In this document: piece after piece, positions 24,194 through 31,552 of the stretch | Numbering within the stretch: position 1 is the first letter of the stretch | How the letters are laid out: the number at the start of each line of letters is the position of its first letter | Source: DATAEK01 sp036258055 | GTDB taxonomy: Bacteria; Acidobacteriota; Vicinamibacteria; Vicinamibacterales; 2-12-FULL-66-21 | Length of the DNA stretch: 35,347 nucleotides | Direction: 5' to 3' | NCBI GenBank assembly: GCA_036258055.1 | Contig: DATAEK010000251.1 | Coordinates: 1 to 35,347, forward strand | Made by a program: the position numbers and the translations under genes | The notes under the pieces: generated by a model | The model's database searches: none | The model's input: only the letters and a program-made list of their open reading frames with translations | Told to the model about the DNA's origin: nothing

Positions 24194-25080
24194 GTAGAAC
24201 GATCCGCGCCAGGATTCTTGCCATCGGCGGTAGCGCTGAGCATCTCTCCCAGCTCGAGCGCCCCGGCGTCCTCGGAGGCGTACTCGAAGCACGCCGCGAC
24301 GCCTGCGGCGTCGAGCCCGCCATCGCGCAGGCGGCGCTCGACTCGTGTGCCGAGCTCGCGGCGGGTCTTCGCAAGCTGACGGGAAACCGTGGCCTCGTGC
24401 TCGCCGAGGATCCGGCCGATCTGCGCCAGCGTCAGCTTCTGCCCGTAGTACAGCCCCAGCCGCAGGCGATCGCGATCGGCGAGCGCGGACAGCACCTCGC
24501 GAAGTGTGCGCCGCACAAGCGCGAGAAAGCGCGGCCGGTCCGGATCCGGAGGAGACGCAGCCGCGGCGACCGGGGGATCGTCATCGAGCGGCTCGAAGCG
24601 TCTCACGGAACGCACGCGATCGACCTGCCGTTGGGCGAGGACCGCCCGGAGCCACGTGGCCAGGCTGCTGCGCCCGTGGTAGTAGGCGAAGAGCGAGCGG
24701 CGCTTGCCGTCTCGCTCGGTCAGGCCGTAGAGCTCAGCGTAAAGCGAGTCCGCGATCTCACGAGCCCCACCGCCCGGAGCCAGCGCGTCGGCCGCGCGAT
24801 ACAGCACGGGACGGTGTTGCGCGACGAAATGGTCCCATGCGGCGTTCTGGCCGTCGGCGCACGCGCAGGCGAGCGCGAGATCTTCCAGGTGCAGAGATGC
24901 GGCGTAGCGTTCGAGGTCGCGCGTAGAGGCGTCCTTGCCGGCAAAGGCCTTCGCTGCGCTGGCCTCGAGCGCGGCAGCGAACTCATCGACAGGCACCGTC
25001 CAGCGCGCGGCGCCTGACTGCCGGTACAGGCGGTCGACGAGTGTCCGGGGAAGAAGCGGGCGCTGATCGTCGCGTGGCAC
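24190..25080 (-). CDS. ECF-type RNA polymerase sigma factor
   Basis: About 296 residues from a GTG start at 25080. The sigma-2 region is AAWDHFVAQHRPVLYRAADAL to RSSLATWLRAVLAQRQVDRVRSVRRFEPL, with the -10-recognition helix. Sigma-4 is YYGQKLTLAQIGRILGEHEATVSRQLAKTRREL, a helix-turn-helix. The N-terminal about 70 residues are extra compared with typical ECF factors, and the C-terminal about 40 residues (after the HTH) are also extra. The start is uncertain: the open frame continues upstream to 25485 but there overlaps the PepSY gene on the other strand. The downstream overlapping anti-sigma factor makes it a likely membrane-regulated sigma. Confidence 0.82.
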   Translation of the reverse strand: MPRDDQRPLLPRTLVDRLYRQSGAARWTVPVDEFAAALEASAAKAFAGKDASTRDLERYAASLHLEDLALACACADGQNAAWDHFVAQHRPVLYRAADALAPGGGAREIADSLYAELYGLTERDGKRRSLFAYYHGRSSLATWLRAVLAQRQVDRVRSVRRFEPLDDDPPVAAAASPPDPDRPRFLALVRRTLREVLSALADRDRLRLGLYYGQKLTLAQIGRILGEHEATVSRQLAKTRRELGTRVERRLRDGGLDAAGVAACFEYASEDAGALELGEMLSATADGKNPGADRST

Positions 25081-25177
25081 GTGAGCCGGAAGCGGTGCGC
25101 TTCGAAAGGCCTCGGCCGAAGTGAATCGGCTAGGATGTTTATGAGTATTCTGGCATTTTTTCGCGGGAGTCTCGCCC

Positions 25178-25732
25178 TTGAATCTGGCGTTCTGGCGCAA
25201 ATGGCACCGATGGATAGGGTTCCCGGCCGCGGTCTTCCTGCTCTTTGCGGCCTGTACGGGCGTGATTGTGGCGTTCACGGAGTTCTTCGGCGAAGAGGAA
25301 GCGCTGCGAGAAGCGACGCGCGATCTCGTGAGCCCGGTGACACTCGGCTCACCCGCGCGGGATTGGTCGGACCTGATCGCGCGAGCCGTTGCAACCGCTG
25401 CCACAGCGGCCGGGCCCGTCCCGATCGACAAGATCACGATCCAGTTCAAGGGTGAGCATCCGACCGTCCAGATCTTCACCGGCAAGCCGGCGGGCGGCGA
25501 AGATCGTCAGTTCGTCATCGACGCCAAAACCGGTGCGCTGGTCAGGACCGACGCGTACGTGGACAAGCCCTTCATCAATCGTCTGCACAGCGGAGAGGCG
25601 TTCGGGGATGGCGGCCTCGTGGTCGCGATGTTCTGGGCGCTCTCCCTCATCGTGCTGACCCTGACCGGCCTCATCATCTACTTCAAGATGATGCCGAGGG
25701 TCCGGCGCGGCATTCAAAAGGTCTTCTGGTGA
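25178..25732 (+). CDS. PepSY-associated TM helix domain protein
   Basis: The protein has 184 residues. It opens with a TM segment (FWRKWHRWIGFPAAVFLLFAACTGVIVAF, residues about 5-33) typical of PepSY_TM proteins. A PepSY-like periplasmic part follows, with VQIFTGKPAG and QFVIDAKTGALVRTD. It ends with a second TM (VVAMFWALSLIVLTLTGLIIYF). In longer relatives this unit is repeated and may be linked to iron or redox functions; here it is a short, single-unit form. The start is TTG at 25178 with GGGAG at 25165-25169 (8-nt spacing). Its stop overlaps the GTG of the GT-C gene (GTGA), so the two are coupled. Confidence 0.85.
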   Translation: MNLAFWRKWHRWIGFPAAVFLLFAACTGVIVAFTEFFGEEEALREATRDLVSPVTLGSPARDWSDLIARAVATAATAAGPVPIDKITIQFKGEHPTVQIFTGKPAGGEDRQFVIDAKTGALVRTDAYVDKPFINRLHSGEAFGDGGLVVAMFWALSLIVLTLTGLIIYFKMMPRVRRGIQKVFW

Positions 25733-27051
25733 CGCGACGACCAGTGTTCCTGGCTGCCCTGGCCTGCGCAACGCTGGTACGCCTGCTCGCGCTTCCCCTG
25801 CCCGGCACAGAGGACGTGGGGACCTGGAAGATCTGGGCCTACGGCGCATCCTCGCACGTCACCTACGTCTATGGCGTCGGCGGCACGCCGCCGGTGCGCG
25901 GCGTCGTCACCTGGAATCAGCACGAGACGACCGTGGACTATCCGCCCGCCGCGATGTACGAGCTCGCGCTCGTCGGCTTCGCGTACCGCGCCATCGACCC
26001 GTCTTTTGCCGACGGCGGACTGCTGAACGCGATGGTGAAGATCCCCGGGCTCCTGGCCGGGGCGATGTTGACGTGGCTGCTCGCGTGGACCGCGGGAAGA
26101 TTCACGCGCTCCGCGTCGACGGCCGCGTGGGCAGCCCTGGCGTACTGGCTGAATCCGGCAACGGTTCTGAACGCCGAAGTCCTGGGCTATCTCGATCCGC
26201 TGATGATGCTTCCGGCGGTCGCAGCACTCGTGCTGCTGCACGTCGGCGCCGCGGAGTCCGCGGGGGTGTGCTTTGCTGTGGCACTGTTGACGAAGCCTCA
26301 GGCGATCCTGGTGGGTCCGGCTTTCGCGCTCGCCGCCTGGCACATGGGGTCGCGGTCGTGGCTTCGCGCCGGTGGCGGTGCCGCGCTGGCGGCGATCGTG
26401 CTCCTGCTGCCGTTTGCGATCACGGGCGCCTTGCCGAACATGTGGCTGGCGTTCGGCTCGTTCTACACACGGCGCAACATCCTTTCGGGCAACGCCGCCA
26501 ACGTCTGGTGGATTGCGAACTACCTGTCCCGCGCCTGGAACCAGCGACTGACCCTCGGGGCCCGCGCTTTCTTTCAGCCGGTGCGCCGCGTCATGGCCAT
26601 CAGCACGTTTCAGGAACAGGGATTCCCGAATCCGCGGCCATTCGCCACCGCCGCCGCGATGGGCGTCGCGGGCTTCGGGATCTGGCGTCTGCGCCACAAC
26701 CGCGATCTGGCGTCGCACGCGTTGGCTGCCGCCCTCAGCATCCACGCTTTCTGTGTGCTCTCGGTCGGCGTCCACGAGAATCACCTGATCTTCGTGGTTC
26801 CGTTCCTCACGCTGGCAGCTGCGTTAGAGCCGTCGATTCGTCCGCTTTTCTACGCCGTCAGCGCCATCGCGGCTCTGAACTTGAACCTTTTCTACGGAAT
26901 CGGTCGGGGCTGGGGTTACTCGCTTCCCCGGATGATGCTCGGCATCGATCTGAGCGTGCTGTTGTCGCTCGCAAATATCGCCGCGCTCGTCTGGCACGCG
27001 CGCGTGGTCAGTCGAATGGGCAAGGTCACCACAGCCCAACCTTCCCTTTGA
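25729..27051 (+). CDS. Polytopic GT-C-type glycosyltransferase (putative mannosyltransferase)
   Basis: The protein has 440 residues with about ten TM segments by hydrophobicity. The large extracytoplasmic loop after TM1 contains the acidic motif region (GTEDVGTWKIWAYG and TVDYPPAAMYELAL), as in GT-C enzymes using polyprenol-phosphate sugars. A later HENHLIFVVPFL resembles the HEKH/HENH region of ALG6/ALG8-like proteins. So a lipid-linked sugar transferase of the inner membrane is likely; donor and acceptor are unknown. The start is GTG at 25729, overlapping the PepSY stop by 3 bp. It converges on the amidohydrolase, with a 26-bp overlap at the 3' end. Confidence 0.8.
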   Translation: MTRRPVFLAALACATLVRLLALPLPGTEDVGTWKIWAYGASSHVTYVYGVGGTPPVRGVVTWNQHETTVDYPPAAMYELALVGFAYRAIDPSFADGGLLNAMVKIPGLLAGAMLTWLLAWTAGRFTRSASTAAWAALAYWLNPATVLNAEVLGYLDPLMMLPAVAALVLLHVGAAESAGVCFAVALLTKPQAILVGPAFALAAWHMGSRSWLRAGGGAALAAIVLLLPFAITGALPNMWLAFGSFYTRRNILSGNAANVWWIANYLSRAWNQRLTLGARAFFQPVRRVMAISTFQEQGFPNPRPFATAAAMGVAGFGIWRLRHNRDLASHALAAALSIHAFCVLSVGVHENHLIFVVPFLTLAAALEPSIRPLFYAVSAIAALNLNLFYGIGRGWGYSLPRMMLGIDLSVLLSLANIAALVWHARVVSRMGKVTTAQPSL

Positions 27052-28441
27052 CCGAATCGATCAGCGCCACGGGATCGAAGCCAACGCCCTGCTTGAATAC
27101 GAGCTCCACTTTGCGGACATCCGCGATGGCGGCGGCCGGGTTGCCGTTGATGACAATCAGATCGGCCTGCTTGCCGGTGGCGAGAGTGCCGACGCGATTG
27201 TCGCGTCCGAGGTACTTCGCGCCGTTGAGCGTGCCGATCGAGATGGCTTCGAGCGGTGTGAATCCGGCCTCGACGAGGAGCTCGAGCTGCCGCTGGTTCG
27301 AGTAGCCGGGGATCACGCCGCCGCCGCCAGTGGGGTCGGTTCCCGCGATCAGCAGTCCACCCGCCTTGACGAACGCGCGCTCGAGCGCGAGTGCCTTGGG
27401 GAATAGTTTGAGGTAGACCGACTGCTGATTCTGCTGCGCCCGGATGTAGCCTTGAAGGAATTGCTCTTTGAGCTGCAGCAGGAGGACGTCAAGACCCGGC
27501 GGCAGCGGACGGCCCGGCGTGAAGGTTTCGAACACGGTCAGCGTCGACGTCAGCGCAATGTGCTTGTCGACGAGCTTTTTCACGAGCGCCTTGAACGGTT
27601 CGCCGTTCTCGTCGAGCGCGGCGATTGTCTGCTGACCCCGGCCCTGGCCCGGGCACACATCCGGCTGCTTGTCCGTCACGAAATCCGTTGCCGCGAGAAA
27701 CCCGTGCTCGAGGTTATCGATGCCGAGATCCGCGGCTTCGTTGTAGGTGACCGAACACAGGTGGCCGGTGATCTTCAATCCGCGCTTGTGCGCTTCCTGG
27801 ATCGCCGCGCCGAGCTCGTCGCGGCGGATGTTCATGTAGGCCTTGAACGACGTCGCGCCTTCGTCGGCCCAGTAATCAACCTGCCGCTTCGCGTCGTCAG
27901 GACCCTTCATGTCGCGCATTTGCGAGAAGGTGTTCGGGCCGTTGAGATACGGCGCCGTCGCGTCGATCGCCGGGCCCGCTTTCTGCCCTTCGTCGATGAG
28001 ACGTTTGAGCTTCAGATCCATGAACCCGTTCACGTTTCCACCGGTCCTCATCGTCGTGACACCGCCGGCCAGGTACAGGCGGACGAAACTTTCGCCGAGT
28101 TGGCCGTAGACGCCGGGTCCGGTCGGGTAGTACAGGTGTTCGTGCACCATGACCATTCCCGGCATGACGCTCTTGCCGGTGAGGTCGAGGACGGTGGCGC
28201 CGTCTGGCGGTTTCACCTGCGCGGCATCGCCCAGCGCGGCAATCATCCCTCCCTTGATGACGACGGTCTGGTTCTCGCGGGGCGCCGCCCCGGTGCCGTC
28301 GATGACGCGGACGTTCGTGAGGGCGACAGCCGGCGCGTCCACTTTGATGAAAGCTCGGACCGCGTTGCTGAATTGCGGCGCCTGCGCGAGCGCATTCACC
28401 GAAATGAGAGAGAGGACCACTGCACACACAGCTCGTCGCAT
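27026..28441 (-). CDS. Secreted amidohydrolase family protein
   Basis: The protein has 471 residues. It has a signal peptide (about 1-20) and then the composite domain start of amidohydrolases, with ALTNVRVIDGTGAAPRENQTVVIKGGMIAALG. The metal-site HxH is in MVHEHLYY, and later histidines are in KITGHLC and NLEHGF. The C-terminal Asp of the metal site is in AGTDPTGG, and the standard LATGKQADLIVING end is present. So the metal-dependent hydrolase site looks complete; the substrate is likely an amide, ester or peptide-like compound. The ATG at 28441 has GGAG with 7-nt spacing, and an upstream ATG at 28477 is not needed. Its 3' end overlaps the GT-C gene by 26 bp. Confidence 0.9.
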   Translation of the reverse strand: MRRAVCAVVLSLISVNALAQAPQFSNAVRAFIKVDAPAVALTNVRVIDGTGAAPRENQTVVIKGGMIAALGDAAQVKPPDGATVLDLTGKSVMPGMVMVHEHLYYPTGPGVYGQLGESFVRLYLAGGVTTMRTGGNVNGFMDLKLKRLIDEGQKAGPAIDATAPYLNGPNTFSQMRDMKGPDDAKRQVDYWADEGATSFKAYMNIRRDELGAAIQEAHKRGLKITGHLCSVTYNEAADLGIDNLEHGFLAATDFVTDKQPDVCPGQGRGQQTIAALDENGEPFKALVKKLVDKHIALTSTLTVFETFTPGRPLPPGLDVLLLQLKEQFLQGYIRAQQNQQSVYLKLFPKALALERAFVKAGGLLIAGTDPTGGGGVIPGYSNQRQLELLVEAGFTPLEAISIGTLNGAKYLGRDNRVGTLATGKQADLIVINGNPAAAIADVRKVELVFKQGVGFDPVALIDSVKGKVGLW

Positions 28442-28486
28442 CACGTCACTCCAACGGCCTCGCAACCGTCTCGGCATCGAGCGGGG

Positions 28487-29080
28487 TCAACGGCTGCGTG
28501 CGCGCTTCTTCGCGGTCTTTGTCCGGGTAGCGGGTTTGGATATCTTGCGGACCGAAGATTTGCTGGTGGTCTTCGCCCGCCGCGCAGGTTTCCGCGCCGA
28601 CGGTCGATGGGACCCACGCTCGCGCTTCTGGCGCTCCTGCTGCTGACGACCGGCCTCGATGCGGGCGACGTACTCGTCGAGCGTCGTCTTCGAGATCATC
28701 TCGGCCATCACGTCGAGCGGCAGATCGTCGAGTCGCTTGAACCTCAGGCAGGCCTTCCCGATGTTCAGCCTCTTGCCGCGCCGTTTGAACTCGCTCTGCA
28801 ACCACTCGAGGAGCTGCGGATTCGAGTACACGCTCATCAAGTGAAGGGTGTAGTAGTTCTTCTTCGCGGCGAGCGCCGCGTAACTGAGCGGCTTCCCGTT
28901 GTAGGTGTCAGGATAGCGTTCGAGCGGAACCTCGTAGGTGGGTACTCCCCACGTCATCGATTCCTGGAAGCCCTTGGGGAGATTCCGCAGGATCAGGTCG
29001 CGGATGGTGGCGATGACGTCCTGCTGTTCGATCGACAGTCTGCCGACGTACTCATCGACCGTGCGGACAGTGCTGATCAT
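28487..29080 (-). CDS. DUF1801 domain protein with basic tail
   Basis: The protein has 197 residues. Residues about 1-140 form a DUF1801 (YdhG-like) domain: VDEYVGRLSIEQQDVIATIRDLI, ESMTWGVPTYEVPLE, LSYAALAAKKNYYTLHLM, and KACLRFKRLDDLPLDVMAEMI. Residues about 150-197 are very rich in Lys, Arg, Ser and Ala, resembling the tail of histone H1-like or DNA-binding proteins. The function of the domain is unknown (an intracellular, possibly iron- or stress-related role is only speculation). The ATG at 29080 is at the family start. It is 45 bp downstream of nothing coding on this strand except the 38-residue gene at 29129-29245, with 48 bp between. Confidence 0.85.
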   Translation of the reverse strand: MISTVRTVDEYVGRLSIEQQDVIATIRDLILRNLPKGFQESMTWGVPTYEVPLERYPDTYNGKPLSYAALAAKKNYYTLHLMSVYSNPQLLEWLQSEFKRRGKRLNIGKACLRFKRLDDLPLDVMAEMISKTTLDEYVARIEAGRQQQERQKRERGSHRPSARKPARRAKTTSKSSVRKISKPATRTKTAKKRARSR

Positions 29081-29128
29081 GGCGGAAGTGTAGCAGACCG
29101 CCGCGACGTTCGAACGCCGGCCGGGACA

Positions 29129-29245
29129 CTAGTCGTAGGTCCGGACTTTTCCTCCGGATCCGAACGTGTCCTTGACGATTTGATCGGCGGCGTAGATCGG
29201 CGTCAGCGCCAGCGCGGCCGCGACCAGGGCGGTTGCGATTCTCAC
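29129..29245 (-). CDS. 38-residue secreted micropeptide
   Basis: This is an open frame of 39 codons, GTG start at 29245, TAG at 29129-29131. The GTG overlaps the TGA (29242-29244) of the S9 peptidase, so it is translationally coupled. The predicted product is MRIATALVAAALALTPIYA followed by a short polar end: DQIVKDTFGSGGKVRTYD. The first 19 residues form a textbook signal peptide with an Ala-x-Ala site, leaving an 18- to 19-residue mature peptide. It resembles no family I recognise. It could be a real secreted peptide, or a truncated remnant. There is no clear Shine-Dalgarno, but the overlap makes one unnecessary. Confidence 0.55.
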   Translation of the reverse strand: MRIATALVAAALALTPIYAADQIVKDTFGSGGKVRTYD

Positions 29246-31404
29246 AGGCCAGCTCTGGCCGGAATGGCTGTCGTCGAGGACGCGGGGATCAGTCCCATCT
29301 GCCAGAGCATGAAGGCGTAGGTGAACGCGGTCTCGTGGAGCGCATCGTAGCGCCCCGAGGCGCCGCCATGGCCGGCGCCCAGGTTGGCCTTGAGGATCAG
29401 CGGGTTGTCATCCGTCTTCGTGGCTCGGAGCTTCGCCACGAGCTTGGTACCCTCCCAGTACGGCACCTGGCTGTCGTTGAGCGACACCTGCACCAGCATC
29501 GCGGGGTACGGCTGCGGCTTCACGTTATCGTACGGCGAGTATTTCAGCATGTAGTCGAATGCGGGCTTCTCGTTCGGGTTGCCCCACTCGATGTACTCAC
29601 TCGTCGTCAGCGGCAGTGACGCGTCAAGCATCGTGTTCATCACGTCCACGAACGGCACCTGCGCGACGACCGCCTTGAAGAGATCCGGACGCATGTTGGT
29701 GACGGCACCTACGAGCAGTCCGCCGGCGCTGCCGCCCTGGATCACGAGGCGGTCCTTCGAGGTGTAGCGTCTCTTGACCAGGAACTCGGCGCAGTCGATG
29801 AAGTCGGTGAACGTGTTCATCTTCTGCATCATCCGGCCTTGCTCTCGCCATTCCTCGCCGAGCTCACCTCCCCCACGCACGTATGCCAAGGCGTAGACGA
29901 CGCCCCGATCGAGCAAGCTGAGACGACTGGACGAGAACGTCGGCGACATCGAGGCGCCGTACGAGCCGTAGGCGTAAAGCAGCAGCGGCGCGTGCCCATC
30001 CAGCTTCAGCCCCTTGCGATGCACCACGCTGACCGGCACCTTCGTGCCATCACGCGCGGTTGCCCATACGCGCCTGGCCTCATAGCGCTTGGGGTTGTAT
30101 CCGCCGAGCACCTCCTGCTGTTTGAGCAGCGTGCGCTTGCGCGTATTCATGTCGTAGTCGTACACCGAGGACGGCGTGACCATCGACTGATACGTGAACC
30201 GAATCGTCGTCGTGTTGAACTCGGGGTTCGTGGAGAGAAACAGCGAGTAGTCGGGCTCGTCGGTCGCGATGCGGTGCGCGGCCTTCCTCGTCATGTCGAT
30301 GACGCGCAAATAGGTCAAGCCGGACTGACGCTCCGAAACAACCGCGTGGCCGGCAAAGAAGGAGATCCCGTCAATCTTGATTCGTGGATCGTGAGGGATG
30401 AACGGCTGCCAGTTCCGTTCGGACGGGTCCTCGACCGGCGCAGTCACTACGCGAAAGTTCTTCGCGCCCCTGTTGGTGCGGATGTAGAACCGGTCGCGAT
30501 AATGATCGACGTCGTATTCATGTTCTGGTTCGCGGGGGAGAATCAGGCGGAACGTGCCGCTCGGATCGTCGGACCGCAGATACCGGTGTTCGGATGAGGT
30601 CTTCGAGTAGGCACCGAGGAAGATGATGCGGCGATCCAACGAGCGCCCGGCTCCCACGTCGAAGAGCTCATCCTTCTCGTCGTAGACGAGCTCGCTTCCG
30701 GGTTGTCCCGCAAGGTGCCGCCAGAACTTGTCGGAGCGCTTCGACACCGGGTCTTCCGTCGCGTAGAAGAGGGTCTTGTTGTCCGATGCCCAGACGACGG
30801 ATCCGACGCGCTCGATTGCTTCAGGAAGCAACTCCCCTGAGCGCAGGTTCTTTATGCGCAACGTGTACTGACGGTAGCCGGTCGAGTCTGTTGAATAGGC
30901 AAGCCAGTCGCCGTCGTCACTCACCGTGTATGCGCCGAGACCCATATAACTGTGCCCTTCGGCGAGGGCGTTCAGATCGAGAAGAAGCTCCTCGGCCCCT
31001 TCCATCGTGCCCTTCCGCCGGCACATGTAGGGGTACTGCTTGCCTTCCTCCGTGCGTGAGTAGTAATAGAAGTCGCCGAGCCTGTAAGGAACGCTGAGGT
31101 CCGTCTGCTTGATTCGGCCCAGCATCTCCTTGTAGAGCGTCTCCTGGAGGTCCTTCGTCGATTTCATCACCTCTTCGGTATACGCGTTCTCGGCTTCGAG
31201 GTACTTCAACACCTCCGGATTGCTCTTCTCGCGCAGCCAGAAGTAATCGTCTTTCAGGGTCAGGCCGTGGATTTCCGTGACGTGAGGTTCACGGCGCGCC
31301 GCAGGCGGCTGGAGCTCCGTGGTTGCCTGGCCAAGGGGAGCCGGACCAATGAGGGCGGCGACGAGCGGGGCAGACACCCGCAGCGCGGCAGCTGGTTTCT
31401 TCAT
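29242..31404 (-). CDS. S9 family peptidase, oligopeptidase B-like
   Basis: The protein has 720 residues from the ATG at 31404. The N-terminus is signal-like and hydrophobic (about 1-28). The beta-propeller part (about 70-430) contains DYFWLREKSNPEVLKYLEAEN, typical of oligopeptidase B/prolyl oligopeptidase. The catalytic domain has GGSAGG with Ser559, Asp644 in LNDSQVPYWEG, and His679 in GAGHGGASGRY. The LNDSQVPYWEG block is more like oligopeptidase B than POP; cleavage after basic residues is therefore likely but inferred. GGAGAAG precedes the ATG with 8-nt spacing; the frame goes back to 31554 in unlikely sequence. It is divergent from the DPP IV-like gene. Confidence 0.92.
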   Translation of the reverse strand: MKKPAAALRVSAPLVAALIGPAPLGQATTELQPPAARREPHVTEIHGLTLKDDYFWLREKSNPEVLKYLEAENAYTEEVMKSTKDLQETLYKEMLGRIKQTDLSVPYRLGDFYYYSRTEEGKQYPYMCRRKGTMEGAEELLLDLNALAEGHSYMGLGAYTVSDDGDWLAYSTDSTGYRQYTLRIKNLRSGELLPEAIERVGSVVWASDNKTLFYATEDPVSKRSDKFWRHLAGQPGSELVYDEKDELFDVGAGRSLDRRIIFLGAYSKTSSEHRYLRSDDPSGTFRLILPREPEHEYDVDHYRDRFYIRTNRGAKNFRVVTAPVEDPSERNWQPFIPHDPRIKIDGISFFAGHAVVSERQSGLTYLRVIDMTRKAAHRIATDEPDYSLFLSTNPEFNTTTIRFTYQSMVTPSSVYDYDMNTRKRTLLKQQEVLGGYNPKRYEARRVWATARDGTKVPVSVVHRKGLKLDGHAPLLLYAYGSYGASMSPTFSSSRLSLLDRGVVYALAYVRGGGELGEEWREQGRMMQKMNTFTDFIDCAEFLVKRRYTSKDRLVIQGGSAGGLLVGAVTNMRPDLFKAVVAQVPFVDVMNTMLDASLPLTTSEYIEWGNPNEKPAFDYMLKYSPYDNVKPQPYPAMLVQVSLNDSQVPYWEGTKLVAKLRATKTDDNPLILKANLGAGHGGASGRYDALHETAFTYAFMLWQMGLIPASSTTAIPARAGL

Positions 31405-31451
31405 GTTCGGCTTCTCCACGGCGGTATATAAGAATTGTACCCTTGCCGATC

Positions 31452-31486
31452 GGCTGAGCTTCTGGACGTCTGGGCCAGACTCAGCC
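31452..31486. promoter_or_regulatory. Hairpin in the divergent S9 peptidase intergenic region
   Basis: GGCTGAG (31452-31458) pairs with CTCAGCC (31480-31486), and inside it TCTGG (31461-31465) pairs with CCAGA (31475-31479), leaving a 2-nt bulge and a 9-nt loop. A second reading is the 13-bp palindrome GTCTGG-G-CCAGAC (31468-31480). It lies between the two divergent starts (31404, 31553). A TTATAT -10-like hexamer (31421-31426 on the minus strand) precedes the oligopeptidase gene. Function is unknown: operator or RNA hairpin. Confidence 0.45.
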
Positions 31487-31552
31487 GTGTGATAGGCTCG
31501 TCCCGCATTTCGTCCCAATTGCACTATTTTCGGCGCATTTCTGGAGGAAGGC

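Noticed and set aside
25081..25485. Upstream extension of the sigma factor
   Set aside because: It is antisense to the PepSY gene, has no sigma-like motif, and the PepSY frame has a good ribosome binding site and clear TM domains.
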